A stretch of DNA of 64,000 nt from Saccharothrix sp. NRRL B-16314 (GTDB lineage: Bacteria > Actinomycetota > Actinomycetes > Mycobacteriales > Pseudonocardiaceae): NCBI RefSeq assembly GCF_000716595.1, contig NZ_JNXC01000001.1, positions 372,001 to 436,000 of the forward strand. Direction: 5' to 3'. Below the pieces are notes generated by a model. The model did not search any database. It was not told where the DNA came from and saw only the letters and a list, made by a program, of their open reading frames with translations. A program made the translations under genes and the position numbers. Positions 53,123 to 61,634 of the stretch are shown one piece after another (position 1 is the first letter of the stretch; the number at the start of each line of letters is the position of its first letter).

Positions 53123-53136
53123 TTACTGACCGGTAA
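53123..53136 (-). promoter_or_regulatory. Operator before the EtfD-like gene
   Basis: TTACTGACCGGTAA, an imperfect palindrome 53 bp before the start codon. 13 of 14 bases match the operator arm at 42855-42868. Confidence 0.6.
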
Positions 53137-53209
53137 CCACTTGGACGTGGCCGATCACATACGAGCGGTAGACTTGTGGGACGAACGTTCAACTTGTTGA
53201 GGTGGGCGC

Positions 53210-53542
53210 GTGCTCGTGTACCTGGCGCTGGCAGTGGCGATCATCGGCGAGGTCACCGCCACTGTCTCGCTCAAGTTGTCCGAGGGCTTCAGCAAGCCGA
53301 TCCCGTCCGCGGTGGTCGTCGTGGGGTACGTGATCGCGTTCGGGGCGCTGGCGAAGGTGCTGCAACTCGGGATGCCGATCGGCGTGGCGTACGCGATCTG
53401 GTGCGCGTTCGGGATCGCGGCCGTCGCGGGGATCGGGGTCGTGCTGTTCAAGGAGCCGCTGAACGCCACCACGGTGGTCGGGCTGGTCCTCGTGATCGCC
53501 GGGGTGGTGGCCATCGAACTGGGCAGCGGTGCGGGCGCCTGA
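53210..53542 (+). CDS. Small multidrug resistance (SMR) family transporter
   Basis: 110 residues, four transmembrane helices, GTG start. The membrane-embedded glutamate of EmrE-type transporters is present in AIIGEVTATVSLKLSEGF, and the family signature GVAYAIWCAFGI follows. It exports cationic compounds or guanidinium-type solutes by proton exchange. A TAGACT -10 lies about 40 bp upstream. The TetR gene overlaps its 3' end by 14 bases and probably regulates it. Confidence 0.92.
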   Translation: MLVYLALAVAIIGEVTATVSLKLSEGFSKPIPSAVVVVGYVIAFGALAKVLQLGMPIGVAYAIWCAFGIAAVAGIGVVLFKEPLNATTVVGLVLVIAGVVAIELGSGAGA

Positions 53543-54062
53543 CGGCCGGCGGGCGCGCGGCGACCGGCGTCGGCAGGCGATCCTCGAAGCCACGCTGAGG
53601 GTCGTCGAACGGGACGGCGTGGCCGGGGTGAGCCACCGGTCCGTGGCGCGCGAGGCGGGCGTGCCGCCGACGTCGCCCACCTACTACTACGCGACGCTGG
53701 ACGACCTGCTGATCGCGACGCTGACGTGGTCGGCCGACCAGATGGCCACCAGCTTCCGCAGCGTGGACCTGACACCGGCGGCGGTGGCGCGGTTCATCGC
53801 GGACGCCGCCGGCGCGCACCGCGGGCGGACGCTCGCCGAGTACGAGCTGTACCTCCTGGCGGCCCGCCGACCCGAGTTGCGGCCGGCGGCGCGGCGGTGG
53901 ATCTCGCTCATGGCTGACGTCGCCGGCCCGTGCGACCCGGTGGCGCTGCGCGCGCTCCTCGCGGGCCTCGACGGGCTGCTGATCCAGGCGTTGATCGCGG
54001 ATTTCCCCCCAATGGCGCAGGATTTGGAGCCCGTTGTGTCCCTTCTGATGCCCGGCGGATGA
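53529..54062 (+). CDS. TetR family transcriptional regulator
   Basis: 177 residues from GTG 53529, overlapping the SMR gene. The helix-turn-helix is RRQAILEATLRVVERDGVAGVSHRSVAREAGVPPTSPTYYYATLDDLL. The C-terminal domain is short and helical. Its overlap suggests it controls the SMR exporter. The stop lies within an ATGA that could start the next gene. Confidence 0.87.
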   Translation: MRAPDGRRARGDRRRQAILEATLRVVERDGVAGVSHRSVAREAGVPPTSPTYYYATLDDLLIATLTWSADQMATSFRSVDLTPAAVARFIADAAGAHRGRTLAEYELYLLAARRPELRPAARRWISLMADVAGPCDPVALRALLAGLDGLLIQALIADFPPMAQDLEPVVSLLMPGG

Positions 54063-54085
54063 CCTTCACGCGGGACACTGGTGGC

Positions 54086-54655
54086 ATGAGGTTCGCCGGT
54101 CGTGAGTCGTGGCAGGTGTCGCACGGGACGAGTCAGGCGGTCAACACCGCGCTGTTCATCCGCGACACGCTCGCGCTCTCGGTCGACACCGTGCCCGAAC
54201 TACCCGGACTCGACCCGTCGGTGCCGGTGGTGGTGCCGTCGGGCGTCGACCGCGTCGCGGCGGCCGAGGAGTGGCTGGGCTGGTGGGCGGACGTGCTCGA
54301 CCACGCCCGCGCCGACCTGCCGGGTGGCGCGCCGGACGACCCGGCCGGCGCGTCGTTGCAGATCCGACCGGGGCTGCGGACCGCCGTGCAGGCCCTCGGC
54401 GCGGCTGCGGTGGAGTACGGGCAGCGGCACGTGCAGTCGCGGGGCGCGCTGCCGATCGGCGAGGTCGTGCGCGGCGTGGAGGACCGGATCGGGCGGTACG
54501 TGAAGCCGTTCCGCCTGGTGATCACGGAGGTGCCCGTGCAGGGCTTGGTGTGGGAGCGGATGACCGAGACCCACGTGATCGCCTCGCAGCGCTTCCTCAG
54601 CGACCCGGCCCGCTCCGCCCCCGCCCTCCGCACCGTCGTCGAATCCCTCGCCTGA
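54086..54655 (+). CDS. Protein of unknown function
   Basis: 189 residues from ATG 54086 (MRFAGRESWQVSHGTSQAVNTALFIRDTLALSV); an in-frame ATG at 54059 overlaps the TetR stop and is an alternative. GACACT lies six bases before 54086, consistent with a leaderless start. The second half has EYGQRHVQSRGALPIGEVVRGVEDRI and RLVITEVPVQGLVWERMTETHVIASQRFL. No known domain is recognised. It is followed by a dispersed repeat block. Confidence 0.6.
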   Translation: MRFAGRESWQVSHGTSQAVNTALFIRDTLALSVDTVPELPGLDPSVPVVVPSGVDRVAAAEEWLGWWADVLDHARADLPGGAPDDPAGASLQIRPGLRTAVQALGAAAVEYGQRHVQSRGALPIGEVVRGVEDRIGRYVKPFRLVITEVPVQGLVWERMTETHVIASQRFLSDPARSAPALRTVVESLA

Positions 54656-54667
54656 CCCCACCCCCCA

Positions 54668-54734
54668 GTGAGTCCTACCCCCAGAACCCGTGAGTCCTAC
54701 CTCCAGAACACCCGTGTCCTACGTTCAGAACCCC
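54668..54734. repeat. Dispersed intergenic repeat, three units
   Basis: Units GTGAGTCCTACCCCCAGAAC, GTGAGTCCTACCTCCAGAAC and GTGTCCTACGTTCAGAAC in tandem. They are the same family as 32071-32132 and, like it, lie just after a gene end. Confidence 0.7.
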
Positions 54735-54865
54735 GCGAGTCGTCCGGCCGGGGCTGAGCTCGGGGGTAGGGCCAGCCCCCGTACGGGGTCGGGGGTCTTC
54801 CTGGTGTGGCGGCCGGCCGGGCCCGCCTACCTTGAACCTCGACAACAGTGAGGCTTGAGGGGGCA

Positions 54866-55660
54866 GTGGTGGTAAAGCGGATCGCGTTGGCGGCCGTCGT
54901 GGCGGTGGCGGCGGCGGTGGCGCTCACGTCGTGCGTGCAGCTCGTCCAGTCGGGCTTCGACGACCAGCACTCGGTGACCGGTCAGGTGACCGAGGTCCGG
55001 CTGCAGAACGGCGCGGGCGACGTCCTCGTCCGCAGCCGCGCCGGTGGTGGCGGCGGCGACACCGAGGTCCGGCGGCACGTCCGCTACCCCAAGGACAGGG
55101 AGAAGCCCGAGGGCGTCAGCCACCGCACGGAGGGTTCCACCCTGGTCCTCGACGGCTGCGGCCACAACTGCTCGGTGGACTACGAGGTCACGGTCCCCTC
55201 GAAGGACGTCCGGATCACCGGCACCAACGACTCCGGTGACGTCCGCCTCGAAGGCGTGGCCGAGGTCGAGGTCGAGATCGGTTCCGGCAACGCGACGGTG
55301 CGCGACGTCGCCGGCGTGGTCCGCGTCGACATCGGCTCGGGGGACCTGGACGTGGCCGGCGTCGGCGGCGACTCCCAGACCCTGATCCACTCCGGCAACG
55401 CCCGGCTGGCGGACATGCGCGGCGCGGTGACGGTCGACAGCAGCTCCGGTGACGTGGAGGTGCACACGGCCGCCGCGGTCTCGGTGCGCGCCGAGTCGGG
55501 CAGCGGCAACCTCACCGTCAAGGTCCCGAAGGGCGCCTACAAGGTGAACGTGGTCGCGGACAGCGGTGACCAGGAAGTCGAGATCACCGACGACCCGAGC
55601 GCCTCCGTCGAACTGGTCCTCCGCTCCGGCAGCGGCGACGTGACGCTGCGCGCCGCCTAG
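54866..55660 (+). CDS. DUF4097-type lipoprotein with beta-helical repeats
   Basis: 264 residues from GTG 54866, preceded by GAGGGGG. The signal peptide VKRIALAAVVAVAAAVALTSC ends in a lipobox, so the protein is probably anchored outside the membrane. The rest is a series of repeating strands with Gly-Ser-Gly-Asp/Asn turns (VRLQNGAGDVLV, NDSGDVRLEG, IGSGNATVRD, IGSGDLDVAG, SSSGDVEVHT, SGSGNLTVKV, SGSGDVTLRA), the DUF4097 beta-helix. Function unknown. It overlaps the end of a decayed gene on the other strand. Confidence 0.85.
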   Translation: MVVKRIALAAVVAVAAAVALTSCVQLVQSGFDDQHSVTGQVTEVRLQNGAGDVLVRSRAGGGGGDTEVRRHVRYPKDREKPEGVSHRTEGSTLVLDGCGHNCSVDYEVTVPSKDVRITGTNDSGDVRLEGVAEVEVEIGSGNATVRDVAGVVRVDIGSGDLDVAGVGGDSQTLIHSGNARLADMRGAVTVDSSSGDVEVHTAAAVSVRAESGSGNLTVKVPKGAYKVNVVADSGDQEVEITDDPSASVELVLRSGSGDVTLRAA

Positions 55661-56017
55661 GCGTTCTGCTCGTACGCCGCCGGCAGCAACGCCTCCACCT
55701 CTCCGTACACCTCGTCCGCCCCGGTCAGCGACACCTTGTGGGTCGACTGGCCGGGGCCGCCCGCGTCAACCGGGCGCTGTCCGGCGCGGTCGTGAACCGC
55801 AGCCCCAGGTCGACCCGCGACGCCAACGCCCGCACCGCCGCGAACTGCCGTCCCCGCACGAACGGCACGCGAACATCGGCCGCAGCACGTCCCGCAGCCA
55901 CGCCCAGACGGCCTTCCGGTCCACTGGATCGAGTGACGTCCCCTCGACCAGCGCGACCCATTCGCCCAGCGTGCGACCTGTGCACTCCTGCATCGACCGG
56001 GTGACGGCGACCGTCAT
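55657..56017 (-). pseudogene. Decayed DUF4287/DUF5655-type gene
   Basis: Minus-strand pieces of one protein lie in three frames. The N-terminal [20 protein letters not shown]...KAVWAWLRDV looks like the DUF4287 region. A break near 55900 leads into RPMF, then to FVRGRQFAAVRALASRVDLGLRFTTAP in another frame. The end, HKVSLTGADEVYGEVEALLPAAYEQNA, lies in a third frame. The expected middle of about 45 residues is missing. At least two frameshifts plus an internal deletion are needed, so it is not functional unless the sequence has errors. Confidence 0.7.
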
Positions 56018-56105
56018 GTCGGCAGGTGAGTCCACGCCACGAGTGTCCCGGATCACGCCGTCACGGGAACACCGGAACGCCCCCGGCCGTTGGACAGGCA
56101 GAAAG

Positions 56106-56126
56106 ATTGAGCCGAGTGGACTCAAG
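56106..56126. promoter_or_regulatory. HAIR element 1 (HspR operator) of dnaK
   Basis: ATTGAGC-N7-ACTCAAG fits the HAIR consensus CTTGAGT-N7-ACTCAAG with two mismatches. It lies 77 bp before the dnaK start. Confidence 0.85.
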
Positions 56127-56144
56127 TCCGCCGCAACTGGCAAA

Positions 56145-56165
56145 CTTGAGCCGGTGCCGCTCAAC
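56145..56165. promoter_or_regulatory. HAIR element 2 (HspR operator) of dnaK
   Basis: CTTGAGC-N7-GCTCAAC, a second HspR site 18 bp after the first. The spacing of the two sites should place bound repressors side by side. Confidence 0.8.
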
Positions 56166-56202
56166 GCGGGGCTCTCACACACGCACTACCAGGAGGAATC
56201 CA

Positions 56203-58053
56203 ATGGCGCGAGCGGTCGGCATCGACCTTGGGACGACCAACTCCGTCGTCGCCGTTCTCGAGGGTGGCGAGCCGACGGTGATCGCCAACTCCGAAGGGTC
56301 GCGTACCACCCCGTCCATCGTGGCCTTCGCCAAGAACGGCGAAGTGCTCACCGGTCAGCCCGCCAAGAACCAGGCGGTGACCAACGTCGACCGCACCATC
56401 CGGTCCGTCAAGCGCCACATCGGCCTGGACTGGAAGACCGAGGACATCGACGGCAAGCAGTACACCCCCCAGGAGATCAGCGCGCGCGTGCTGATGAAGC
56501 TCAAGCGCGACGCCGAGGCGTACCTGGGCGAGGAGATCACCGACGCGGTGATCACCGTCCCGGCCTACTTCGAGGACTCGCAGCGCCAGGCCACCAAGGA
56601 GGCCGGCCAGATCGCGGGCCTCAACGTGCTGCGCATCGTCAACGAGCCCACCTCCGCCGCCCTGGCCTACGGCCTCGACAAGGGCGACAAGGAGCAGACC
56701 ATCCTTGTCTTCGACCTCGGTGGCGGCACGTTCGACGTCTCGCTGCTCGAGCTGGCCGAGGGCGTGGTCGAGGTCAAGGCGACCTCCGGTGACAACCACC
56801 TCGGTGGCGACGACTGGGACCAGCGCATCGTCGACTGGCTGGTCGAGCGGTTCAAGCAGACCAACGGCATCGACCTGACCAAGGACAAGATGGCGTTGCA
56901 GCGCATCCGCGAGGCAGCCGAGAAGGCCAAGATCGAGCTGTCCAGCTCGAACAACGCCTCCATCAACCTGCCCTACATCACCGTGGACTCGGACAAGAAC
57001 CCGCTGTTCATGGACGAGACGCTGTCGCGCGCCGAGTTCCAGCGCATCACCAACGACCTGCTGGAGCGCACCCGCGCGCCGTTCAACAACGTGATCAAGG
57101 ACGCCGGCGTCAGCGTCGGCGACATCGACCACGTGGTGCTCGTGGGTGGCTCCACCCGCATGCCCGCGGTGGCCGAGCTGGTCAAGGAGCTGACCGGCGG
57201 CCGTGAGCCGAACAAGGGCGTCAACCCGGACGAGGTCGTCGCGATCGGCGCCGCCCTCCAGGCCGGTGTGCTGAAGGGCGAGGTCAAGGACGTCCTGCTG
57301 CTCGACGTCACCCCGCTGTCCCTGGGCATCGAGACCAAGGGCGGCGTGATGACCAAGCTCATCGAGCGGAACACGACGATCCCGACCAAGCGCTCGGAGA
57401 TCTTCACCACCGCCGACGACAACCAGCCGTCCGTGCAGATCCAGGTCTTCCAGGGCGAGCGCGAGTTCGCCCGGGACAACAAGAAGCTCGGCATGTTCGA
57501 GCTGACCGGCCTGCCGCCCGCGCCGCGCGGCGTCCCGCAGATCGAGGTCACCTTCGACATCGACGCGAACGGCATCGTGCACGTGTCCGCGAAGGACATG
57601 GGCACGGGCAAGGAGCAGCGGATGACGATCACCGGCGGCTCCGCGCTGCCGAAGGACGACATCGACCGGATGATCAAGGACGCCGAGGCGCACGCCGAGG
57701 AGGACAAGCGCCGCCGCGACGAGGCCGAGGTCCGCAACCAGGCCGAGACGCTGGTCTACCAGACGGAGAAGGTCCTCAAGGAGAACGAGGACAAGATCCC
57801 GGCCGAGGTCAAGGAGAAGGTCACCGCGGCCGTCGCCGAGACCACCGAGGCGCTGAAGGGCGAGGACATCGCCAAGATCCGCGCCGCGGTGGAGAAGCTG
57901 GCCACGGAGTCCCAGGCCATCGGCCAGTCCCTGTACGCCAACGCGCCCACGGGCGACGCGGCCGGTGCCGCCGGTGGTGCGCCCACCGGTGACGCGCCCA
58001 AGGCCGACGACGTGGTGGACGCGGAGATCGTCGACGAGGACGAGAAGAAGTGA
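56203..58053 (+). CDS. dnaK: Molecular chaperone DnaK (Hsp70)
   Basis: 616 residues from ATG 56203, with AGGAGG seven bases upstream. The ATPase domain shows [34 protein letters not shown] and [13 protein letters not shown]. The substrate domain follows, then a Gly-Ala-rich tail ending [11 protein letters not shown]. It folds and protects proteins with DnaJ and GrpE. It is first in an operon of four genes with overlapping or close ends, under two HspR operators, so HspR with DnaK as co-repressor should control it. Confidence 0.98.
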   Translation: MARAVGIDLGTTNSVVAVLEGGEPTVIANSEGSRTTPSIVAFAKNGEVLTGQPAKNQAVTNVDRTIRSVKRHIGLDWKTEDIDGKQYTPQEISARVLMKLKRDAEAYLGEEITDAVITVPAYFEDSQRQATKEAGQIAGLNVLRIVNEPTSAALAYGLDKGDKEQTILVFDLGGGTFDVSLLELAEGVVEVKATSGDNHLGGDDWDQRIVDWLVERFKQTNGIDLTKDKMALQRIREAAEKAKIELSSSNNASINLPYITVDSDKNPLFMDETLSRAEFQRITNDLLERTRAPFNNVIKDAGVSVGDIDHVVLVGGSTRMPAVAELVKELTGGREPNKGVNPDEVVAIGAALQAGVLKGEVKDVLLLDVTPLSLGIETKGGVMTKLIERNTTIPTKRSEIFTTADDNQPSVQIQVFQGEREFARDNKKLGMFELTGLPPAPRGVPQIEVTFDIDANGIVHVSAKDMGTGKEQRMTITGGSALPKDDIDRMIKDAEAHAEEDKRRRDEAEVRNQAETLVYQTEKVLKENEDKIPAEVKEKVTAAVAETTEALKGEDIAKIRAAVEKLATESQAIGQSLYANAPTGDAAGAAGGAPTGDAPKADDVVDAEIVDEDEKK

Positions 58054-58859
58054 CCCAGCCCGAGGAACAGCCCCACGTCGTGGTGCGCGACCGCAGGCGC
58101 GTCGACCCGGACACCGGTGAGATGCGCACCCCGTCCCCCGAGGACACGCCGGTCGAGTCGGACGCACAGTCTGGTGCGGAATCCGGTGCCGAGCCCGAGA
58201 CCGAGTCCGTGTCGGGCTCGCTCTCGGAGCCCGGCGAGGCGCCCGGCCCGGCGGGTGGTGGCAAGCACTCCGCCCCCGACCTGGCGGAGCAGGCCGTGGC
58301 CGACGACCCGAGCGTCGAGCTGAAGTCGCAGCTCGACGAGCGGACCGCCGACCTCCAGCGGTTGACCGCGGAGTACGCCAACTACCGCAAGCGCGTCGAC
58401 CGCGACCGCGAAGTCGTGATCAACACCGCCAAGGCGCAGGTGGCCGGCGAGCTGCTGTCCGTGCTGGACGACATCGAGCGGGCCGGCGCGCACGGTGACC
58501 TCACCGGCGCGTTCAAGGCGGTGGCCGACAAGCTGGTCGGCGCGCTGCACGGCACCGGCCTGGTGCCGTTCGGGCACGAGGGTGAGGAGTTCGACCCGTC
58601 CGTCCACGAGGCCGTGCAGCACAGCACGTCCCCGGACGTCAGCGGGCCGACCGTCACCGCCGTGCTCCGCCGCGGCTACCGGTTCGGCGAGCGCGTGCTG
58701 CGGCCCGCGCTGGTCGCGGTGACCGATCACGAACCGGCCGCCGAGCCCGTCGTCGAGTCCGCGGCCCAGCCGGTCGAGGAGCCCGCCGACGAGTCAGCGG
58801 CGACGTCCGCCGAGAAGTCCGCCGAGAAGTCCGCCGAAGAGCAGCACCAGCAGGGTTGA
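58050..58859 (+). CDS. grpE: Nucleotide exchange factor GrpE
   Basis: 269 residues; GTG overlaps the dnaK stop as GTGA. The GrpE core is [60 protein letters not shown] and [11 protein letters not shown]...[22 protein letters not shown]. It has unusually long acidic disordered tails at both ends (about 85 and 40 residues). The C-terminal tail includes [11 protein letters not shown] repeats. It releases ADP from DnaK. Confidence 0.97.
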   Translation: MTQPEEQPHVVVRDRRRVDPDTGEMRTPSPEDTPVESDAQSGAESGAEPETESVSGSLSEPGEAPGPAGGGKHSAPDLAEQAVADDPSVELKSQLDERTADLQRLTAEYANYRKRVDRDREVVINTAKAQVAGELLSVLDDIERAGAHGDLTGAFKAVADKLVGALHGTGLVPFGHEGEEFDPSVHEAVQHSTSPDVSGPTVTAVLRRGYRFGERVLRPALVAVTDHEPAAEPVVESAAQPVEEPADESAATSAEKSAEKSAEEQHQQG

Positions 58860-58877
58860 TGAAGGGGGGCGGCGTCC

Positions 58878-60044
58878 GTGAGCGCTCGTGACTGGATCGA
58901 GAAGGACTTCTACCGCGAGCTGGGCGTCACCTCCGACGCCTCGGCCGACGACATCAAGAAGTCGTACCGGAAGTTGGCCCGGGAACTTCACCCCGACGCC
59001 AACCCCGGTGACGCCAAGGCCGAGACGCGGTTCAAAGCGGTGTCCGAGGCTTACGGCGTGCTGTCGGACACCTCGAAGCGCAAGCAGTACGACGAGGCCC
59101 GCCGCCTCTTCTCCGGAGGCGGCGGGTTCCCCGGCGGGTTCGGCACCGGCGGGTTCGACGTCGGCGACCTGTTCGGCCGTCAGGGCGGGCAGCCGCCCGG
59201 CGGCGCGGGCGGGCTCGGCGACCTGCTCGGCGGCCTGTTCAACCGCCGGGCCGGGGCGTCCGCGTCGGCGACCAGACCGCGACGCGGCGAAGACGTCGAA
59301 ACCGACGTGCGGATCGACTTCACCGAGGCCGTCAAGGGCGCGACCGTGCCCATGCGCCTGTCCAGCCCGGCGGCGTGCGGCACCTGTTCGGGTTCCGGCG
59401 CACGTCCCGGCACGACGGCGCGGACCTGCGCGAACTGCGGTGGCGCCGGCCTGGTGACCCGCAGCCAGGGTGCGTTCGCGTTCTCCGAGCCGTGCACCGA
59501 CTGCCGGGGCACCGGGCGGATCGTGGACGACCCGTGCCCGGAGTGCGGCGGCGACGGCGTGAGCACGAAGAGCCGCACGCTGACCATCCGCATCCCCTCG
59601 GGCGTGGACGACGGTCAGCGGATCAGGCTGGCCGGGCAGGGTGAACCGGGGCGCAACAACGGGCCGAACGGCGACCTGTTCGTGCGCGTCCACGTCAACC
59701 CGCACCCGCTGTTCGGGCGGTCGGGCAACGACCTGACCCTGAACGTGCCGGTGACCTTCCCCGAGCTGGCGCTCGGCACGACGTTGACCGTGCCCACGCT
59801 TGAGGGCAAGGTGACCTTGAAGGTTCCCGCGGGCACGGCCAGTGGCCGGGTGCTGCGGGCCAAGGCGAAGGGCATCGCCAAGCGCGACGGCCAGGTCGGC
59901 GACCTGCTCATCACGCTGACCGTGGCGGTGCCGAACAACATGGACGCCGCTGCCCGGGAGGCGTTGGAGAACTACGCGTCGGCGACGGCGGAGCACGACC
60001 CGCGCGCCGAGCTCAACGCCCTGTTGGAGAAGAGGTCGGTGTGA
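58878..60044 (+). CDS. dnaJ: Co-chaperone DnaJ (DnaJ1 type)
   Basis: 388 residues, GTG start. The J domain has YRKLARELHPDANPGD with the HPD motif near residue 37. A Gly-Phe-rich linker follows, then four zinc-binding repeats CGTCSGSG, CANCGGAG, CTDCRGTG and CPECGGDG (about 170-240). The C-terminal substrate domains end ELNALLEKRSV. It stimulates DnaK ATPase and delivers substrates. The stop overlaps hspR as GTGA. Confidence 0.97.
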   Translation: MSARDWIEKDFYRELGVTSDASADDIKKSYRKLARELHPDANPGDAKAETRFKAVSEAYGVLSDTSKRKQYDEARRLFSGGGGFPGGFGTGGFDVGDLFGRQGGQPPGGAGGLGDLLGGLFNRRAGASASATRPRRGEDVETDVRIDFTEAVKGATVPMRLSSPAACGTCSGSGARPGTTARTCANCGGAGLVTRSQGAFAFSEPCTDCRGTGRIVDDPCPECGGDGVSTKSRTLTIRIPSGVDDGQRIRLAGQGEPGRNNGPNGDLFVRVHVNPHPLFGRSGNDLTLNVPVTFPELALGTTLTVPTLEGKVTLKVPAGTASGRVLRAKAKGIAKRDGQVGDLLITLTVAVPNNMDAAAREALENYASATAEHDPRAELNALLEKRSV

Positions 60045-60469
60045 GCTTCCCGTTCCCGCCCGGCACCGACGAGGACACCCCGTTCTTCGTCATCTCCGTG
60101 GCGGCCCAGTTGTCCGGCCTGCACGCCCAGACCCTCCGGTCGTACGACCGGCTGGGTCTGGTGTCGCCGGGCCGCACTTCCGGCGGTGGGCGTCGGTATT
60201 CGATGCGGGACATCGTGCTGCTGCGGGAGGTGCAGCGCCTCTCCCAGGAGGACGGCGTGAACCTCGCCGGCATCAAGCGGATCATCGAGCTGGAGAACGA
60301 GGTCGGCGCGCTGCGGACGCAGGTGAACGAGCTGGCCGAACAGCTCGCGTCCGCCATGGCCGCCGCCGAGCACGCCGCCGCGTCCGTCCACGCGTCGTAC
60401 CGCCGCGACCTGGTCCCCGTGCGCCACGAGACGGCACTGGTGGTCTGGAAACCGAACTCCAAGCGCTGA
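60041..60469 (+). CDS. hspR: Heat-shock repressor HspR
   Basis: 142 residues, MerR-like. The helix-turn-helix is FVISVAAQLSGLHAQTLRSYDRLGLVSPGRTSGGGRRYSMRDIVLLREVQRLSQE. A coiled coil LENEVGALRTQVNELAEQLASA follows. The C-terminus has VVWKPNSKR. It binds HAIR elements and represses the dnaK operon and clpB, with DnaK as partner. Its position as last gene of the dnaK operon gives autoregulation. Confidence 0.97.
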   Translation: MSFPFPPGTDEDTPFFVISVAAQLSGLHAQTLRSYDRLGLVSPGRTSGGGRRYSMRDIVLLREVQRLSQEDGVNLAGIKRIIELENEVGALRTQVNELAEQLASAMAAAEHAAASVHASYRRDLVPVRHETALVVWKPNSKR

Positions 60470-60588
60470 GCGGAGGCGTCGCCCAATGGGGTGATCATGG
60501 CCGAAATATGTACGGAAACACCGTTCCCGTTACTCGGTTAAACCATGAGGAACCCCGCGACGCGAAACCCCCGGCCACACTGGAGCCC

Positions 60589-61266
60589 GTGGACTACGTC
60601 TTCGTGCACGGCACCACCCAGTCGCCCGCCGCCTGGCGCCCCGTACAAGACCTGCTCCACCGCCGCGGCCACCGCACGGTCGCCGTGGACCTGCCCACCG
60701 ACCAGCCCGAGCTGCGCGCCGTCGACTACGCGGCGATCGCCCGTGCGCAGGCAGGCGACATGCTCGCGCCCGTCCTGGTCGGCCACTCCGGCGCCGGCCT
60801 GGTGATGCCCGCCATCGCCCGCGCCCTCGCCGCGTCCCACCTGGCCTGGATCGCTGCGATGATCCCCGGCCCGATGTGCCTGGCCGACGAGCTCGCCGCC
60901 GACACCGGTGAGATGTTCAACCCGGAGTGGCGCGCCCTCACCGACCCACCCACCGCCGACCCGGTGGTCGCCTCGCACTTCCTGTTCCACGACTGCGACC
61001 TGGCCGGGGTGCGTGCCGGCCTGCGGTCCCTCCGCCTGTTCTACCCCGCCGCGACGTACCGCGAGGTGCACGAGCTGCCGGACCTCCCGTCCACCTACGT
61101 CCTCCCCCGCGAAGACCGCACCCTCCGCCCGTCCTGGATGCGCCGTGCGGCGCGGGAACGGCTCGGGGTCGAGGCGATCGAGGTCGACGGCGGCCACTGC
61201 CCGCAGACCAGCAGGCCCGATACCCTGGCGGCGGTGCTCGGCGCGGCGTGGTCGGGACCGGTCTGA
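60589..61266 (+). CDS. Alpha/beta hydrolase family protein
   Basis: 225 residues from GTG 60589. The nucleophile elbow is GHSGAG, the oxyanion turn HGTTQSPAAW, and the catalytic His is in DGGHCPQTS near the C-terminus. CACACT lies seven bases upstream of the GTG, so it may be leaderless. An upstream ATG at 60508 would add 27 residues of unusual sequence. The substrate is unknown; the build is that of small esterases. It ends where the tandem-repeat region begins. Confidence 0.85.
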   Translation: MDYVFVHGTTQSPAAWRPVQDLLHRRGHRTVAVDLPTDQPELRAVDYAAIARAQAGDMLAPVLVGHSGAGLVMPAIARALAASHLAWIAAMIPGPMCLADELAADTGEMFNPEWRALTDPPTADPVVASHFLFHDCDLAGVRAGLRSLRLFYPAATYREVHELPDLPSTYVLPREDRTLRPSWMRRAARERLGVEAIEVDGGHCPQTSRPDTLAAVLGAAWSGPV

Positions 61267-61362
61267 ACCCGCGTCGCTGGCTGAACCCGCGTCCCGGCTG
61301 AACCCGCGTCCCGGCTGAACCCGGGTCCCGCCTGAACGCGCGGCTCGCCTGAATACGCGCGA
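61263..61362. repeat. Tandem repeat array A, about 17-bp units
   Basis: Degenerate units of CTGAACCCGCGTCCCGG, about six copies, more diverged to the right. It starts at the stop codon of the hydrolase gene. Confidence 0.7.
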
Positions 61363-61385
61363 CGGACGGCACGGCTCGCCGGGAC

Positions 61386-61540
61386 CCTGGACGCCTGGAC
61401 GCGCGACCCTCGACGCCTGGACGCGCGACGCCCGGATCTTCGACACCTGGACCGTGCGACGCCGGAATGCGCGACGCCTGGACCGTGCGACGCCTGGACC
61501 GTGCGGCGCCTGGACCGTGCGGCGCCTGGACCGCGTGGCG
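61386..61540. repeat. Tandem repeat array B, 16-bp units
   Basis: Units of GCGACGCCTGGACCGT, about nine degenerate copies; the last four are nearly perfect with 16-bp spacing. The stretch between the arrays and the next gene holds no gene that I can support. Looks like a minisatellite. Confidence 0.75.
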
Positions 61541-61634
61541 GAACGGCCCGGCGTGGCTTGTGACACCGGCGTGCCGGGTCAACCGCAGCTGCCTGCGTGG
61601 CCAGGTCAGCCGAGGAGGAGCCTGCGTGGTCGGG

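Noticed and set aside
49111..53136. Long plus-strand open frame (about 1340 codons) opposite the CDF and EtfD-like genes
   Set aside because: Arg/His/Val/Gln-rich translation without domains, opposite clearly identified genes. Shadow frame.
61263..61540. CRISPR-like array
   Set aside because: Units are directly adjacent, without spacers, and degenerate. No cas genes nearby.
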